Of a stretch of DNA of 64,000 nucleotides, positions 17,048-27,711 are shown one piece after another. Origin of the DNA: Actinopolyspora xinjiangensis (GTDB lineage Bacteria; Actinomycetota; Actinomycetes; Mycobacteriales; Pseudonocardiaceae); NCBI RefSeq assembly GCF_900104475.1, contig NZ_FNJR01000005.1, forward strand, positions 1 through 64,000. The letters are read 5' to 3'. Position 1 is the stretch's first letter, and every line of letters begins with the position of its first letter. A program made the translations under genes and the position numbers. The notes beneath the pieces are model-generated. The model ran no database searches. It was not told where the DNA came from and was given only the letters and a program-made list of their open reading frames with translations.

Positions 17048-17932
17048 TCAGGCTGAGACCGCCGCTCCGAGCGCGGAACGCACCGTCCGGTGCTGGAAGG
17101 TGAAGCCGTGCTCCTCCAACACCGAGGGAACCGCCCGCTGCCCGGTCAGCGCGACCTCCTGAGCGAACTCGCCGAGCACCGCCCGCATCGCGAATCCGGG
17201 GATGATCCACGGTGCCGGGCGGCCGAGAGCCTCGCCCAGCGCCCTGGTGAACTCAGCGTTGCTGACCGGTTCGGGGCCGGTCATGTTGACCGGCCCCGAG
17301 ATCCGGGGGTTCTCCAGCACGAACCTGATGGCGGATATCTCGTCGTCCAACGAGATCCAGGGCATGTACTGCGTGCCGTCGCCGAGCCTGCCTCCGAGCA
17401 TGAACGAGAACAGCGGTTTGAGCTGACCGAGCAGACCTCCGGAAGGCGCCAGCACGGGGCCGGTGCGCAGCCGAACCACCCGTGCGGGGGCCGCCGCCTC
17501 GGCGGCGGCTTCCCAACGCTGGCACAGATCGGCGAGGAAACCACTGCCGGGGCCCGCCGCTTCGGTGATCACTCTGCCGCCCGTGTCACCGTAGAAATCC
17601 ACGCCGGAGGCGTTGATCAGCGTCGGAACACCGCGTTCTCCGATCGCCTCGGCCAGCACGGCGGTCGGTCGGGTCCGAGAGCGGAGCAGTTCCCGCTTGC
17701 GCTCGGCGGTCCACCTCTTGCCACCGAGCGGAGCACCGCACAGGTTGATCACGGCGTCGGTGCCGTCCAGGGTGCCCTCCTCGATCACCCCGGTCTCGGG
17801 GTCCCAGCCACGTTCGTCCGGGGCCTTCGAGTCGCGCCGCACCAGACGTATCACCTCGTGGCGGGCGTGCCGGAGGGCGGGCACGAGATGGCTTCCGAGC
17901 AGGCCGGATGATCCGGCGATTACCACACGCAT
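17048..17932 (-). CDS. TIGR01777 family NAD(P)-binding epimerase-like oxidoreductase
   Basis: A 294-residue extended-SDR protein starting [16 protein letters not shown], the NAD(P)-binding motif. Also present are [16 protein letters not shown], the [11 protein letters not shown] stretch typical of the TIGR01777/SulA-like family, and the C-terminal domain ending in the GFTFQH segment. The biochemical role is unknown. The family gene sits between sucB and lipB in M. tuberculosis too, so the position is conserved and suggests some tie to lipoate or 2-oxoacid metabolism. A start 18 nt upstream is possible but the chosen ATG starts the Rossmann strand directly. Confidence 0.88.
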   Translation of the reverse strand: MRVVIAGSSGLLGSHLVPALRHARHEVIRLVRRDSKAPDERGWDPETGVIEEGTLDGTDAVINLCGAPLGGKRWTAERKRELLRSRTRPTAVLAEAIGERGVPTLINASGVDFYGDTGGRVITEAAGPGSGFLADLCQRWEAAAEAAAPARVVRLRTGPVLAPSGGLLGQLKPLFSFMLGGRLGDGTQYMPWISLDDEISAIRFVLENPRISGPVNMTGPEPVSNAEFTRALGEALGRPAPWIIPGFAMRAVLGEFAQEVALTGQRAVPSVLEEHGFTFQHRTVRSALGAAVSA

Positions 17933-18097
17933 GCCCCGATCCTGTCGCAATGATCGCCAAAGTGCGAGATACTCACTCGATCAGGTGGGGAAACTGTCGT
18001 CTCCCGTGGAGCTCCGGCGCGCGAGCCCGCTCCGGACCGGGACGGCTCGAGACCCGGCCGGGTCCGTGCCCCAGCAGGAGACCCGTGGATGAGGAAC

Positions 18098-18125
18098 GGG
18101 GCCGCCCACCGAAGTGGACGGCCCC
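18098..18125 (-). terminator. sucB terminator hairpin
   Basis: GGGGCCGCCCAC and GTGGACGGCCCC form a 12-bp stem with one mismatch around a 4-nt loop (UUCG on the sucB strand). It begins 52 nt after the sucB stop codon. The UUCG-type tetraloop favours a stable RNA hairpin. Confidence 0.7.
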
Positions 18126-18176
18126 GGGAAGCCGTACCTGGACGGCCACGTCACCGGCCGTGCGAGGCCCGCGAGC

Positions 18177-19940
18177 TCACAGCCCGAGATCGGCGTCGAA
18201 GGCGCCCTCCTCGAGCCGTTGCTTGACGGTGTTGAGGAAACGCGCGGCGTCGGCACCGTCGACGAGTCGGTGGTCGTAGGACAGCGCCAGGTAGGCCATG
18301 GAGCGGATGGCGATGGTGTCGCCGCCCGCCTCGTCGGAGACGACCACGGGTCGCTTGACCACGGCGCCGGTTCCCAGCATCCCCACCTGTGGCGGATTCA
18401 GGATCGGGGTGTCGAACAGGGCGCCGCGACTGCCGGTGTTGGTCAGCGTGAACGTGCCCCCGGACAACTCGTCCGGCTTGATCCTGTTGTCCCGGGTCCG
18501 CTCGGCCACGTCGGCGATCTTGCGGGCGAGCCCGCCCAGGTTGAGGTCACCGGCGTCGTGGATGACGGGAGTCAGCAGTCCCCGGTCGGTGTCCACGGCG
18601 ACCGACAGGTGCTCGGCGCCGTGGTAGGTGATCTCCTTGGCCTCCTCGTTGATGGAGGCGTTCAGCTTGGGGTGCAGCTTGAGCGCTTCCACCGTGGCCT
18701 TGGCGAAGAAGGGGAGGAAGGAAAGCCTGACCCCTTCGGAGGCCTCGAAGTCGTCCTTGGCGCGCTGGCGCAACCGGGCGATCCGGGTGACGTCGACCTC
18801 GATGACGGTGGTCAGCTGGGCCGCCGTCTGCAGCGAGTCCACCATCCGCTGGGCGAGCACCTGCCGCAGCCGCGACATCTTCTGGGTGGTGCCGCGCAGC
18901 GTCCTGTCCTCAGGCGAGGGCTCCTGCCCCGCGGCGGAGGTGGCGGGTTCGGTGGTGGGAGCGGCGGCGGGCTGCGACGCGGTTCGCTCACCGCTCGACC
19001 GCTGCGCGATGGCCGCCTGCACGTCCTGCTTGCGGATGCGCCCCCCGACTCCGGTGCCCCGCAACGTGTTCAGGTCGATGCCGTGCTCGTTGGCCAGCTT
19101 GCGCACCAGCGGGGTCACGTAGGGTGCCGAACTCTCGGAGCCCGTGGCCTCGGAGGTCTGCTGCGCCGGAGCTTGCTGCGTGGGAGCCGGTTGCGCGCTG
19201 GGGGGCGCGGGGGCCGGAGACGGCTCCGCCCGCTGCGCGGACTGCGGCTCGGTGGGTTGCGGCGGTTCCGGAGCCGGTGCGGGGGTCGGTTCGGGAGCGG
19301 GCGTCGAGGCGGGCTGGCCAGCCGGTGCCGCCGACTGGTCGCCGACCACCGCGAGCTTGGCGCCGACCTCGACGGTGTCGTCCTCACCGGCCGACAGTTC
19401 CAGGATCGTGCCCGCCACCGGAGAGGGAACCTCGGTGTCGACCTTGTCGGTGGAGACTTCCAGGAGGGGTTCGTCGACCTCGACGGTGTCGCCGACCTGT
19501 TTGAGCCACCGGGTGATCGTGCCCTCGCTGACGCTCTCACCGAGTGCCGGCATGTGTACGTCGGTGCCCTGCGCGGGCCGCTCGGCCGTGGGCTGGGACG
19601 ACGGCTCGGGGGTCGGCTCCGTTCGGGGCGCGGCGGCCGGTTCCTCCGACCCGGGCGAGGGTTGTTCGGCAGCCGGTTGTTGCTGCGGTGCGGCCTGCTC
19701 ACCGCTGTCCCCGATCAGCGCGAGTTCGCCGCCGACCTCGACGGTGTCGTCCTCGCTGGCGATGATCTGCTGGATCACCCCAGCCGCGGCGGAGGGAAAC
19801 ACGGTGTCGACCTTGTCGGTGGAGACTTCCAGGAGGGGTTCGTCGACCTCGACGGTGTCGCCGACCTGTTTGAGCCACCGGGTGATCGTGCCCTCGCTGA
19901 CGCTCTCACCGAGTGCCGGCATCTGGACGGAGAAGGCCAT
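18177..19940 (-). CDS. sucB: 2-oxoglutarate dehydrogenase complex E2 (dihydrolipoamide succinyltransferase)
   Basis: E2 core of a 2-oxoacid dehydrogenase complex, passing acyl groups from E1 to CoA on a swinging lipoyl arm. The 587-residue protein has two lipoyl domains with modified lysines in STDKVDT (Lys43 and Lys166). Ala/Pro/Glu-rich linkers and an E1/E3-binding domain ([18 protein letters not shown] near residue 275) follow. The C-terminal catalytic domain has His557 in [12 protein letters not shown]. In actinobacteria this protein can serve both pyruvate and 2-oxoglutarate complexes, so the substrate assignment is not certain. E3 (lpdA) lies 66 nt upstream in the same operon. The two lipoyl domains share a 121-bp identical DNA stretch. 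Confidence 0.94.
   Translation of the reverse strand: MAFSVQMPALGESVSEGTITRWLKQVGDTVEVDEPLLEVSTDKVDTVFPSAAAGVIQQIIASEDDTVEVGGELALIGDSGEQAAPQQQPAAEQPSPGSEEPAAAPRTEPTPEPSSQPTAERPAQGTDVHMPALGESVSEGTITRWLKQVGDTVEVDEPLLEVSTDKVDTEVPSPVAGTILELSAGEDDTVEVGAKLAVVGDQSAAPAGQPASTPAPEPTPAPAPEPPQPTEPQSAQRAEPSPAPAPPSAQPAPTQQAPAQQTSEATGSESSAPYVTPLVRKLANEHGIDLNTLRGTGVGGRIRKQDVQAAIAQRSSGERTASQPAAAPTTEPATSAAGQEPSPEDRTLRGTTQKMSRLRQVLAQRMVDSLQTAAQLTTVIEVDVTRIARLRQRAKDDFEASEGVRLSFLPFFAKATVEALKLHPKLNASINEEAKEITYHGAEHLSVAVDTDRGLLTPVIHDAGDLNLGGLARKIADVAERTRDNRIKPDELSGGTFTLTNTGSRGALFDTPILNPPQVGMLGTGAVVKRPVVVSDEAGGDTIAIRSMAYLALSYDHRLVDGADAARFLNTVKQRLEEGAFDADLGL
19433..19553. repeat. 121-bp perfect direct repeat in sucB, copy in lipoyl domain 2
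   Basis: Identical base for base to 19802-19922, 369 bp (123 codons) away and in frame. It encodes the conserved [16 protein letters not shown]-to-STDKVDT half of the second lipoyl domain. Neighbouring sequence of the two domains is clearly diverged, so only this block has been kept identical. Confidence 0.9.
19802..19922. repeat. 121-bp perfect direct repeat in sucB, copy in lipoyl domain 1
   Basis: Partner of 19433-19553; encodes the same half of the first lipoyl domain, including the lipoylated lysine region. Identity extends through synonymous third positions, so amino-acid selection alone does not explain it. Confidence 0.9.
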
Positions 19941-20006
19941 CTGTTGCTGACTCCTCGTACTCGTGGCGTGTGATGGGCTCTGACGTGACCGGTTGAGCGG
20001 AGTGCG

Positions 20007-21377
20007 TCAGCCGTGTACGTGGAGCGGTTTGCCCGCCAGGGCGAGATGCGCTTCACCGAGCGCCTCGGACTGGGTCGGGTGGGCGTGCACCAGCGGAGCC
20101 ACGTCCTCCGGAAGCGCTTCCCAGTTGTAGATGAGCTGGGCTTCGCTGATCAGCTCGCCCACTCGGTCGCCGATCAGGTGCAGGCCGAGCACCGGGCCGT
20201 CGGCGGCACGAACGATCTTGGCGGCACCCGCGGTCTTGAGGATCTGGCTCTTGCCGTTGCCCGCCAGGTCGTAGGTGAAGGTCTCCACCTTGTCGTACTG
20301 CTCCCTGGCCGCGCTCTCGGTCAGCCCGACCGAGGCGACCTCGGGGTTGCTGTAGGTGACCCTCGGGATTCCGGCTTCGTCGATGACGGGCGGGTTCAAC
20401 CCGGCGATGTCCTCGGCGATGAACACGCCCTGCTGGAAGCCGCGGTGCGCCAGTTGCAGACCGGGGACGATGTCGCCGACCGCGTAGACACCGGGCAGGT
20501 TGGTGCGCAGCCGCTCGTCGGTGCGCACGAATCCGCGCTCCAGTGCCACGCCCGCCTCCTCGTAACCGTGCCCGGCCGTGTTCGGCCCGCGTCCCACGGC
20601 CACCAGCAGCAGGTCGGCGTCGATGGTCTCGCCGTTCTCCAGGTTCACGGTCACGCCGTCGTCGGTCTGCTCCGCGCCGGTGAACTTCACCCCGGTCGAG
20701 AACTTGATCCCCCGCTTGCGGAAGGCGCGTTCGAGCTGCTTGGAGCAGTACTCGTCCTCGTTGGGGACCAGGTGCGGCAGCGCCTCGACGATGTTCACCT
20801 CGGCCCCGAAGGAACGCCACACGCTGGCGAACTCCACGCCGATGACGCCGCCGCCGAGCACGACGACCTTCTCCGGTACGTAGTCGAGGTTGAGCGCCTG
20901 CTCACTGGCGATGATCCGGCCGCCGAACTCCAGTCCGGGCAGCGTCTTGGAGTAGGAACCCGTGGCCAGCACCACGTTGGTGCCGGTGTAGCGGGTTCCG
21001 TCGACCTCCACCGTGTTGGCGTCGACGAGGGTGCCCGCCCCCTCCACGTAGTTGACCTTGTGGGCCTTGGCCAGCCCCTGCAACCCCTTGTGCAGCTTGC
21101 TGACGATGCCGTCCTTGTACGAGTTGACACCATCGATGTCGATGCCCTCGAGGGAGGCCTTCACACCGAACTGGGAGCTCTCCCGGGCCGAGTCCGCGAC
21201 CTCGGCGGCGTGCAGCAGCGCTTTGGTGGGGATGCAGCCTCGGTGCAGACAGGTCCCACCGAGCTTGTCCTTTTCGATGAGGGTGACGGAAAGGCCCAGC
21301 TCCGCCGCGCGGAACGCGCAGGCGTAGCCGCCGGAGCCGCCACCGAGAATGACTAGATCGGCGGACGTGTCGGTCAC
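20007..21377 (-). CDS. lpdA: Dihydrolipoyl dehydrogenase (E3)
   Basis: FAD enzyme that reoxidises the lipoyl arm of E2 and reduces NAD+. The 456-residue protein starts at GTG (VTDTSADLVILGGG), with GAGGAG 6 nt upstream; an in-frame start 24 nt further up lacks such a site. It has the FAD-binding GGGSGGYACAF, the redox disulfide in GGTCLHRGC (Cys43, Cys48), the NAD-binding VVVLGGGVIGVEFAS, and the C-terminal His-Glu pair in HAHPTQSEALGE. It is the first gene of an operon with sucB and divergent from a small unknown gene. Confidence 0.96.
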   Translation of the reverse strand: MTDTSADLVILGGGSGGYACAFRAAELGLSVTLIEKDKLGGTCLHRGCIPTKALLHAAEVADSARESSQFGVKASLEGIDIDGVNSYKDGIVSKLHKGLQGLAKAHKVNYVEGAGTLVDANTVEVDGTRYTGTNVVLATGSYSKTLPGLEFGGRIIASEQALNLDYVPEKVVVLGGGVIGVEFASVWRSFGAEVNIVEALPHLVPNEDEYCSKQLERAFRKRGIKFSTGVKFTGAEQTDDGVTVNLENGETIDADLLLVAVGRGPNTAGHGYEEAGVALERGFVRTDERLRTNLPGVYAVGDIVPGLQLAHRGFQQGVFIAEDIAGLNPPVIDEAGIPRVTYSNPEVASVGLTESAAREQYDKVETFTYDLAGNGKSQILKTAGAAKIVRAADGPVLGLHLIGDRVGELISEAQLIYNWEALPEDVAPLVHAHPTQSEALGEAHLALAGKPLHVHG

Positions 21378-21608
21378 TTCGCACTCCTCGACAGGCATCA
21401 TTTCTTCGACTCGTTACCGGCGCTCGGAGCGGTCCTCCGGCACCGCAGGCCATCTTGTCACCACGTGAGCCACGGGCGCGAGACGGGCTGCCCGTGTTCC
21501 CGGCGCACATGGAGCGAAGATCACACTTACCACGGAGTACAACGCCGCGGCGGTAGTTTTTATGCCCCGGCTGGCAATATCGTGGTATCCGGTCAAGGAG
21601 GGAAAACC

Positions 21609-21959
21609 GTGGGGCTGTTCGAGCGTCTGCGCCGTCGTGGCCGGTCCGGACGCACGCGACCCGAGCGGGACCAGGACACCGAGCACCTCCGGCAGTGGGC
21701 GGCCGAGCGTCACGGTGTGGAGGGGTTCCTGGAGCCGCCGACGCAGGTGACGGAGACGACGATAGTCTTCGTCGCCCACGACGGTGAGTGGACGCGGCGT
21801 CGGATCGGAGGCAGGGATGCCGCGATTCGTTTCACACACCGATTGGGCATCCCGTTCTACGAGGTCAACAAGGTGGGATACCCGCAGCGCATGCGTGACT
21901 ACCAGCGCAGGCAGCGCGTGCTGCGCCGTCGCGAGTACCGCCGCCGGCTGGAGGAGTGA
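21609..21959 (+). CDS. Small conserved actinobacterial protein, unknown function
   Basis: A 116-residue highly charged protein starting at GTG (VGLFERLRRRGRSGRT), with an AAGGAGGG ribosome site just upstream that decides the start; longer frames upstream have none. The centre has a beta-rich segment, TTIVFVAHDGEWTRRRIGG, and the end is an Arg-rich helix, suggesting nucleic-acid or membrane-surface contact. I do not recognise a named family, though short proteins of this type next to lpdA are familiar in Pseudonocardiales. It is divergent from lpdA and convergent with pepA. Confidence 0.7.
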   Translation: MGLFERLRRRGRSGRTRPERDQDTEHLRQWAAERHGVEGFLEPPTQVTETTIVFVAHDGEWTRRRIGGRDAAIRFTHRLGIPFYEVNKVGYPQRMRDYQRRQRVLRRREYRRRLEE

Positions 21960-22206
21960 CCGGTCGGCGGCGGTACTCGCGACGGGTGGAGCGGCTGAGT
22001 CCGGGAAGCCACAGCGGAAACCTGGCCCGCTCGGGAGCTCGGCCGTCGACGACCGGGCTGTCCCCGGTGCGTGAGTCGGGCACATCGCGAGGCCGGGCCC
22101 GCCCGTCGCGTGGTCGCCGATGGAGGAGTCGGCCCGACGCGGCCGGGGCGCCGCCCCCGCGAGCCGACTGCCCGGCTCCACGAGCGAGCTCCGTCGCGGG
22201 TTCTCG

Positions 22207-23700
22207 TCAGTTTCGTTCGGCGATGTCGGCAAGCACGGCGGCCATCGTCCGCACCGGCACACCGGTGCCGCCCTTGGGGGTGTAACCCCACGGGGAGTTC
22301 GAGTTGTACGCCGGTCCCGCCACGTCGATGTGCGCCCAGGCCACGTCCTCGGCGACGAACTCACTGAGGAACTGTCCGGCGACCAGCATCCCGCCCCAGC
22401 GCTGCCCGGTGACGTTGGCGATGTCGGCCAGCTTCGAGTCGAGGTCACCGCGCAGCTCCTCCGGCAGCGGCATGGCCCACCCCGCTTCGCCGACAGCCCG
22501 GGACAACTCCGCCACGCGGTCCCGGAACCGCTCGCTGCCCATTACGCCGGGTGTCCGCTTGCCCAGGGCGACCAGCTGGGCACCTGTCAGGGTCGATGCC
22601 TCGATCAGGTACTCCGGCTCGTCCTCGCAGGCGCGCGTGATCGCGTCGGCGAGGATGAGCCTGCCCTCGGCGTCGGTGTTGAGAACCTCGACGGTCTTGC
22701 CGCTGTACATGGTCAGCACGTCGCCGGGGCGGTAGGCGGTTCCGGACGGCATGTTCTCCGCCATCGGGACGGTGGCTGTGATGTCGAGCGGATAGTTGAG
22801 CTTGGCGGCCAGCACCATGGTCGCGACGACCGCGGCGGCGCCGGACATGTCCGAGGTCATCTCGTCCATACCCGCGGCGGGCTTGAGGGAGATGCCGCCG
22901 GTGTCGAAGGTCACGCCCTTTCCGACCAGCGCGACCTTCCGGGCGTTCTTCGGGCCCTTGTGCCGCATCCGGACCAGCCTCGGGGGGCGGGAGGACCCCT
23001 CACCGACCCCCAGGATGCCGCCGTAGCCGTGTTTGCGGAGATCGTCGGCGTCCAGCACCTCGACCTCCAGTCCCGCTTGGCGCCCGAGCTCGGAGGCGCG
23101 GTCCGCCATGGCGGCGGGAGGCAGGTCGTTCGGGGGTGTGTTGATCAGATCCCGGGCGTTGTTGACCGCCTCCCCGATCACGGTGGCGCCCTTCAGCGCG
23201 GACTTCGCCGCGTCCTCCTTGGAGTCGGGGACCACGAAGTCCATCTTGCCCACCGGTTCGTCGCCGGGGGAGGACTTGTACCGGGTGAACGCGTAGGAGC
23301 CCATCACGGTTCCCTGCACCGCTGCCGAGACGTCCAGTGCGGACAGCGTGGTGGCGGCGTGCGAGACACCGGTCATCGACCGCGCCGCGACTCCCGCGGC
23401 GCGCCGCACCGACTCGCCGGGGATCTCCTCCTGCTGGTCGCGTTTGCCGAGACCGACCGCGAGCAGGACCTCCGCCCGTACCGACCCACTCGCCGCCAGT
23501 CTGACGACCTCCTCGGCCTTGCCGGTGGCACCCAGCAGGGTCAGTGTCTCGGTCAGGTTGCCGTCGAAGGCCGCGGCGATCTCGTTGGTTCCCGGCGCCA
23601 GTTCGAGCCCGTCCGGGCCCTCCACGGTTCCGATGACGAGTGTCTCCACCGTCAGTTTCGCCGCGCTGCCGTCGACCAGGGCGAGTTTGGGGGTTGTCAC
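22207..23700 (-). CDS. pepA: Leucyl aminopeptidase (M17)
   Basis: A cytosolic hexameric two-metal aminopeptidase removing N-terminal residues from peptides. The 497-residue protein has the M17 signature [13 protein letters not shown], the metal-site [15 protein letters not shown], and [11 protein letters not shown]. The N-terminal half (about 170 residues) is the non-catalytic macro-like domain. The start is GTG 23700 ([15 protein letters not shown]) with GGAGGAG about 6 nt upstream; frames running further up are unsupported. It keeps its conserved place near sucB/lpdA and is divergent from an APC permease gene. Confidence 0.95.
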   Translation of the reverse strand: MTTPKLALVDGSAAKLTVETLVIGTVEGPDGLELAPGTNEIAAAFDGNLTETLTLLGATGKAEEVVRLAASGSVRAEVLLAVGLGKRDQQEEIPGESVRRAAGVAARSMTGVSHAATTLSALDVSAAVQGTVMGSYAFTRYKSSPGDEPVGKMDFVVPDSKEDAAKSALKGATVIGEAVNNARDLINTPPNDLPPAAMADRASELGRQAGLEVEVLDADDLRKHGYGGILGVGEGSSRPPRLVRMRHKGPKNARKVALVGKGVTFDTGGISLKPAAGMDEMTSDMSGAAAVVATMVLAAKLNYPLDITATVPMAENMPSGTAYRPGDVLTMYSGKTVEVLNTDAEGRLILADAITRACEDEPEYLIEASTLTGAQLVALGKRTPGVMGSERFRDRVAELSRAVGEAGWAMPLPEELRGDLDSKLADIANVTGQRWGGMLVAGQFLSEFVAEDVAWAHIDVAGPAYNSNSPWGYTPKGGTGVPVRTMAAVLADIAERN

Positions 23701-23933
23701 CTGTGGCTCCTCCCGCTGTTGTGCCGTGGGGCCGGTGCGAGTAGCACCCGCCCACCACGTACCGCTTCCGCAGGCACTGTAGAACGGCGTGTCCGCCCCG
23801 GCGCGTACCAGCCCGTGTTCGTGTCGGCACGTCGCCGAGGGATCACCCACCGCGAGGAGTACCCCGTTCCCTCGGTACCGGCGATTCTCCTTCGGAAGTA
23901 CGGTTCTCGTGGGGGATCGGTGTTACTACGAGG

Positions 23934-25238
23934 ATGGTTTGCGTGACCGAACGATCGGTGGGCCCGGCCGGTTCCGCGGCGGTTCTGCGGGCTATTCCGC
24001 TCGGGCTCGGTGCGATGTTGGGGGCCGGGGTCTTCCTCGCCCCGGCACCGGCCACTGCGATCGCGGGGCCCTGGGTGCCGCTCGCCGTCCCGGTGGCGGT
24101 GGTGACCGCCTGGTGCGCCGCGCTCGCCGCGCGGTGCCAGGCCGAGTCCTATCGCGCTCCCGGCGCGGGCTACGTGTGCGTGCGGGACAAGCTGGGGACG
24201 GTTCCCGGCCGGATCGCCGCTGGTACGGGGCTGTTCGGCCATGCGGCCGCGATGGCGGCGGTGGCGGGCACGGCCGCTCGCCACCTTCCGACGCCGCAGT
24301 CGTCGACGGCGGTTTCGCTCCCGCTGTTCGCGGTGTTGGTGTCCACCGCGGGGCTGCGGATCAGGGGAGCGGCCGGCTGGCTCTGGCTGGTGCCGCCGCT
24401 CGCCGTGGTCGTGGTGGTGATCACCGCGTGTCTGAGCATCACGCCGGTGGACTCACCGGTAGCTCCGGCAGCTCCGACGAGCGGGCCACTGGCCGTGACA
24501 GGGGCGGCCGGGGTGCTGTTCCTCGCCTTCGCGGGGTTCGAGCGGTTGACCACCCCCTCGCGCGGAAACGTTCGCCTTCCGTCCGCCGCGGTGGGACGGG
24601 CGCTGCCGGCCGTGCTGCTCGTGGTCGGTGTGGTGCTGACCGCGCTGCTGTCGGCGGTGCTGTACCAGCTCGGTTCGGCCAGGTTGGCGCTGTCACCCGC
24701 TCCGCTGCTCGACGCGTTGCGTGCGGCCGACGCGGCCGCGTTGACTTCGGGAGTGGGGCTGGGGGTCGCGCTGGCCGCGCTCCCGGTGCTGCTCGCGGTG
24801 CTGGAGTCGGCGCGTCCCACGGGGACGGCCCTGGTCGCCGACGGTGAACTGCCGCTGCTGGCGCGGCGCGGCGGGGCCTCGGGCACTCCCGTCGCGTTCG
24901 ACCTGGCGGTGGCCGCGGTGGCCGCTTCGCTGGCGTGGTTCGTCGAACCGGAACTGGCCGTCTCGGTCGCCGCATGCTGTCTGCTGGTCCACTACGCGCT
25001 GGTCAACGCGGCGACGAGGGTGCTGTTGCTGGAGGGGCGGAAACTGCCCAGGCGGACGGCCTGCCTGGGGATGGGGCTTTCGGTGGTCCTCGCCATGAGC
25101 ATGCCGGTGCCCGCGATGGGGATCACGCTGGGCGTGGCGGTCGGCGCGCCCCTGCTCGCGGTGGTGGGTCAACGGGCGCGCCGAAGTGGTCGGGAGCGGC
25201 CGCGGGAGTACCGCCCGGGTGGCCCCGACACCCCGTGA
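23934..25238 (+). CDS. APC superfamily amino acid permease
   Basis: A 434-residue polytopic membrane protein with about twelve hydrophobic helices. The first carries the APC-type GLGAMLGAGVFLAPAPA unwound-helix motif that binds the substrate backbone. It probably moves an amino acid or polyamine by proton or sodium coupling, but the substrate cannot be read. ATG 23934 or GTG 23943 could be the start. It lies between pepA and ilvE; coupling to peptide breakdown and branched-chain amino acid metabolism is attractive but inferred. The C-terminal ~25 residues are basic and cytosolic. Confidence 0.85.
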   Translation: MVCVTERSVGPAGSAAVLRAIPLGLGAMLGAGVFLAPAPATAIAGPWVPLAVPVAVVTAWCAALAARCQAESYRAPGAGYVCVRDKLGTVPGRIAAGTGLFGHAAAMAAVAGTAARHLPTPQSSTAVSLPLFAVLVSTAGLRIRGAAGWLWLVPPLAVVVVVITACLSITPVDSPVAPAAPTSGPLAVTGAAGVLFLAFAGFERLTTPSRGNVRLPSAAVGRALPAVLLVVGVVLTALLSAVLYQLGSARLALSPAPLLDALRAADAAALTSGVGLGVALAALPVLLAVLESARPTGTALVADGELPLLARRGGASGTPVAFDLAVAAVAASLAWFVEPELAVSVAACCLLVHYALVNAATRVLLLEGRKLPRRTACLGMGLSVVLAMSMPVPAMGITLGVAVGAPLLAVVGQRARRSGRERPREYRPGGPDTP

Positions 25239-25361
25239 TCGCGCGAACACCGAACGGGGTTCGACGGTCGTGCGGCCGACCATAAGCACTATTAACACTC
25301 GGACGGCAAACTTTTTCCGGTCAGGTTTCCACTGCTCTCAGGCGCGCGATACGGTACGTCC

Positions 25362-26465
25362 ATGAGCCAACCCCTCGTTTTCTCCCGGACCGAGAACCCG
25401 AAGCCGGCAAGCGCCGAACATCGCGCGAAGGTACTCGCCGACCCCGGGTTCGGGAACCACTTCACCGACCACATGGTCACCGCGCGGTGGAGCGCCGAGC
25501 AGGGTTGGCACGACGCCAGGTTGGAGCCCTATCACCCCATCGAGTTGGACCCGGCCACCACGGTGCTGCACTACGGCCAGGCCATCTTCGAGGGACTGAA
25601 GGCCTACCACCAGCCCGACGGTTCGATCGCCTCGTTCCGTCCCAGTGCCAACGCTTCCCGGTTCCGGGCCTCGGCACGCAGGCTGGCCATGCCCGAGCTG
25701 CCGGAGGAGGCTTTTCTCGACTCGCTGCGCGAACTGGTCTCGGCCGACTCCCAGTGGGTGCCCTCGGAGGGCGAGAGCTCGCTGTACCTACGACCGTTCA
25801 TGATCTCCACCGAGCGTTCCCTCGGGGTCAACCGTCCGGCGGGCAGCTATCTGTACACGCTGATCGCCTCCCCGGCCGGCTCCTACTTCGCCAGCGGCGT
25901 GAAGCCGGTCACCGTGTGGCTCAGTCGCGAGTACGTCCGCGCCAGCCCGGGCGGCACCGGGGCCGCGAAGTTCGCGGGCAACTACGCCGCCTCCTTCGTG
26001 GCGCAGCGCCAGGCCGCCGAGCAGGGGTGTGACCAGGTCGTCTGGCTGGACGCCGTGGAGCGGCGCGCGGTGGAGGAGATGGGCGGCATGAACCTGTTCT
26101 TCGTGTTCGGTTCCGGAGCGGACGCGCGACTGGTCACCCCGGAACTGACCGGAAGCCTGTTGCCCGGCATCACCCGCTCCTCACTGCTGCGGATGGGGGA
26201 GCGGCTCGGTCTCGCCGTGGAGGAGCGCCGGATCACCACCGACGAATGGGAGGAGAAGGCGCTGTCCGGTGAGATCACCGAGGTGTTCGCCTGCGGAACC
26301 GCGGCTGTCATCACCCCGGTGGGCAGGGTCAAGTACAGCGAGGGCGAGTTCACGATCGGTGACGGCACCCCGGGAGAACTGACCATGCGGCTCCGGGAGG
26401 AGTTGACCGGCATCCAGTACGGTCGACTGCCCGATCCCGAGGGGTGGATGACGAAGCTGGCCTGA
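25362..26465 (+). CDS. ilvE: Branched-chain amino acid aminotransferase
   Basis: A class IV PLP aminotransferase of 367 residues that interconverts branched-chain amino acids and their 2-oxo acids. Motifs are [27 protein letters not shown], the PLP lysine in [14 protein letters not shown] (Lys203), and GMNLFFVF with downstream [13 protein letters not shown]. Length and layout match BCAT of actinobacteria. The ATG start follows a promoter-like AT-richer stretch. It stands alone, conserved in position near pepA and cobS relative to M. tuberculosis. Confidence 0.96.
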   Translation: MSQPLVFSRTENPKPASAEHRAKVLADPGFGNHFTDHMVTARWSAEQGWHDARLEPYHPIELDPATTVLHYGQAIFEGLKAYHQPDGSIASFRPSANASRFRASARRLAMPELPEEAFLDSLRELVSADSQWVPSEGESSLYLRPFMISTERSLGVNRPAGSYLYTLIASPAGSYFASGVKPVTVWLSREYVRASPGGTGAAKFAGNYAASFVAQRQAAEQGCDQVVWLDAVERRAVEEMGGMNLFFVFGSGADARLVTPELTGSLLPGITRSSLLRMGERLGLAVEERRITTDEWEEKALSGEITEVFACGTAAVITPVGRVKYSEGEFTIGDGTPGELTMRLREELTGIQYGRLPDPEGWMTKLA

Positions 26466-26571
26466 GCGCCGTAGGCCCCCGGGGCGGGCGGTTCCGCGTG
26501 GCACGGCGATTGTCGGTGGTTCGGCGTACCTTTCCGGTGAGAGCCCAATCACGTCCCGACTGGAGGCGGCC

Positions 26572-27663
26572 GTGTCCTCGTCCGTACTGCTCATGATCGG
26601 CACCCGCAAGGGGCTGTGGCTGGCGCGCCGGAACGGTGACGGTGGTGGCTGGCAGGTGACGGGCCCCCAGCTGCCCATGACCGAGGTCTACGCTGTGGCT
26701 GTCGACACCCGGAGCGCGCCACGCCTGCTGGCGGGGACCGAGAGTCCCCACTTCGGGCCGACCCTGGTCACCAGCGACGATCTGGGGCACAGCTGGCAGG
26801 AGCCCGACCACGCCCCCATCGCGTTTCCCGCTGACACCGGAACGGCGCTGCGGCGTGTCTGGCAGATCGTTCCCGGCCCGGTGAGTGAACCCGAGGTGAT
26901 CTACGCGGGGACACAGCCGTCCGCCCTGTTCCGTTCCGAGGACGGTGGCAGCAACTACGAACTGGTCCGGGGGTTGTGGGACCACCCGCACCGCGCCGAG
27001 TGGTTCCCGGGGGCGGGCGGGCAGGCGGTGCACACGATCCTGCCCGATCCCCGGGAGCCGAGCCGCGTGCTGGTGGGGATGTCCACCGGCGGGGTGTATC
27101 GCACCGTGGACGGCGGTTCCGAGTGGAACCCGGCGAACAGCGGTATCCGGGCCTACTTCATGCCGGAGGACGAGTACCCGGAGTTCGGGCAGTGCGTGCA
27201 CAAGATGGCCCGGAACACCTCGGCCCCCGACCGGATCTACTTGCAGAATCACCACGGTGTCTACCGCAGCGACGACGGTGCCGACACCTGGGAGTCCATC
27301 GCGGAAGGGCTTCCGGCCGACTTCGGTTTCCCCATCGGTGTGGACCCGACCGATCCCGACACGGTTTACACGTTCCCGTTGGTCGCGGACGCGCACCGCT
27401 TCCCGCCGGAGGGAAGTTGCCGGATCTACCGCAGCAGGGACGCGGGCCGTTCCTGGGAAGGCATGGGGGAGGGACTGCCCGGGGAGGGCTTCTGGTCGGC
27501 GGTCATGCGTGACGCGCTCTGCCTCGACGACGCCGATCCCGCCGGGGTGTACTTCGGGTCCCGCTCCGGTGAGGTCTACGCGAGCTCCGACCGGGGTGAG
27601 AGCTGGACGTTGGTCGCCGAACACCTGCCGGACGTGTTGTCGCTGCGCGCGGCCGTGGTGTGA
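26572..27663 (+). CDS. BNR-repeat (sialidase-fold) beta-propeller protein
   Basis: A 363-residue protein made of repeated Asp-box-like units, for example SDDLGHSWQEP, SEDGGSNYELV, DGGSEWNPANS, SDDGADTWESI, SRDAGRSWEGM and SDRGESWTLV. It is a six-bladed propeller of the exo-alpha-sialidase or Vps10-like fold. No signal peptide is evident, and the catalytic residues of true sialidases are not obvious, so a glycosidase role is not claimed. Start at GTG with GGAGG 6 nt upstream. A MoaD/ThiS-like gene begins 48 nt downstream; the pairing of these two families recurs in actinobacteria, hinting at a shared pathway. Confidence 0.8.
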   Translation: MSSSVLLMIGTRKGLWLARRNGDGGGWQVTGPQLPMTEVYAVAVDTRSAPRLLAGTESPHFGPTLVTSDDLGHSWQEPDHAPIAFPADTGTALRRVWQIVPGPVSEPEVIYAGTQPSALFRSEDGGSNYELVRGLWDHPHRAEWFPGAGGQAVHTILPDPREPSRVLVGMSTGGVYRTVDGGSEWNPANSGIRAYFMPEDEYPEFGQCVHKMARNTSAPDRIYLQNHHGVYRSDDGADTWESIAEGLPADFGFPIGVDPTDPDTVYTFPLVADAHRFPPEGSCRIYRSRDAGRSWEGMGEGLPGEGFWSAVMRDALCLDDADPAGVYFGSRSGEVYASSDRGESWTLVAEHLPDVLSLRAAVV

Positions 27664-27711
27664 GGCCCACGTCCACCGGTGAGCGACCGCACCACGAGAC
27701 GGGAGGCGATC

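Noticed and set aside
18114-19973. Long Gly/Arg-rich open frame antisense to sucB
   Set aside because: The apparent repeats are the complement of the lipoyl domains and Pro/Ala linkers.
26572-27663. Functional sialidase
   Set aside because: Asp-box repeats show the fold, but the arginine triad and catalytic Tyr/Glu of sialidases are not evident and there is no signal peptide.
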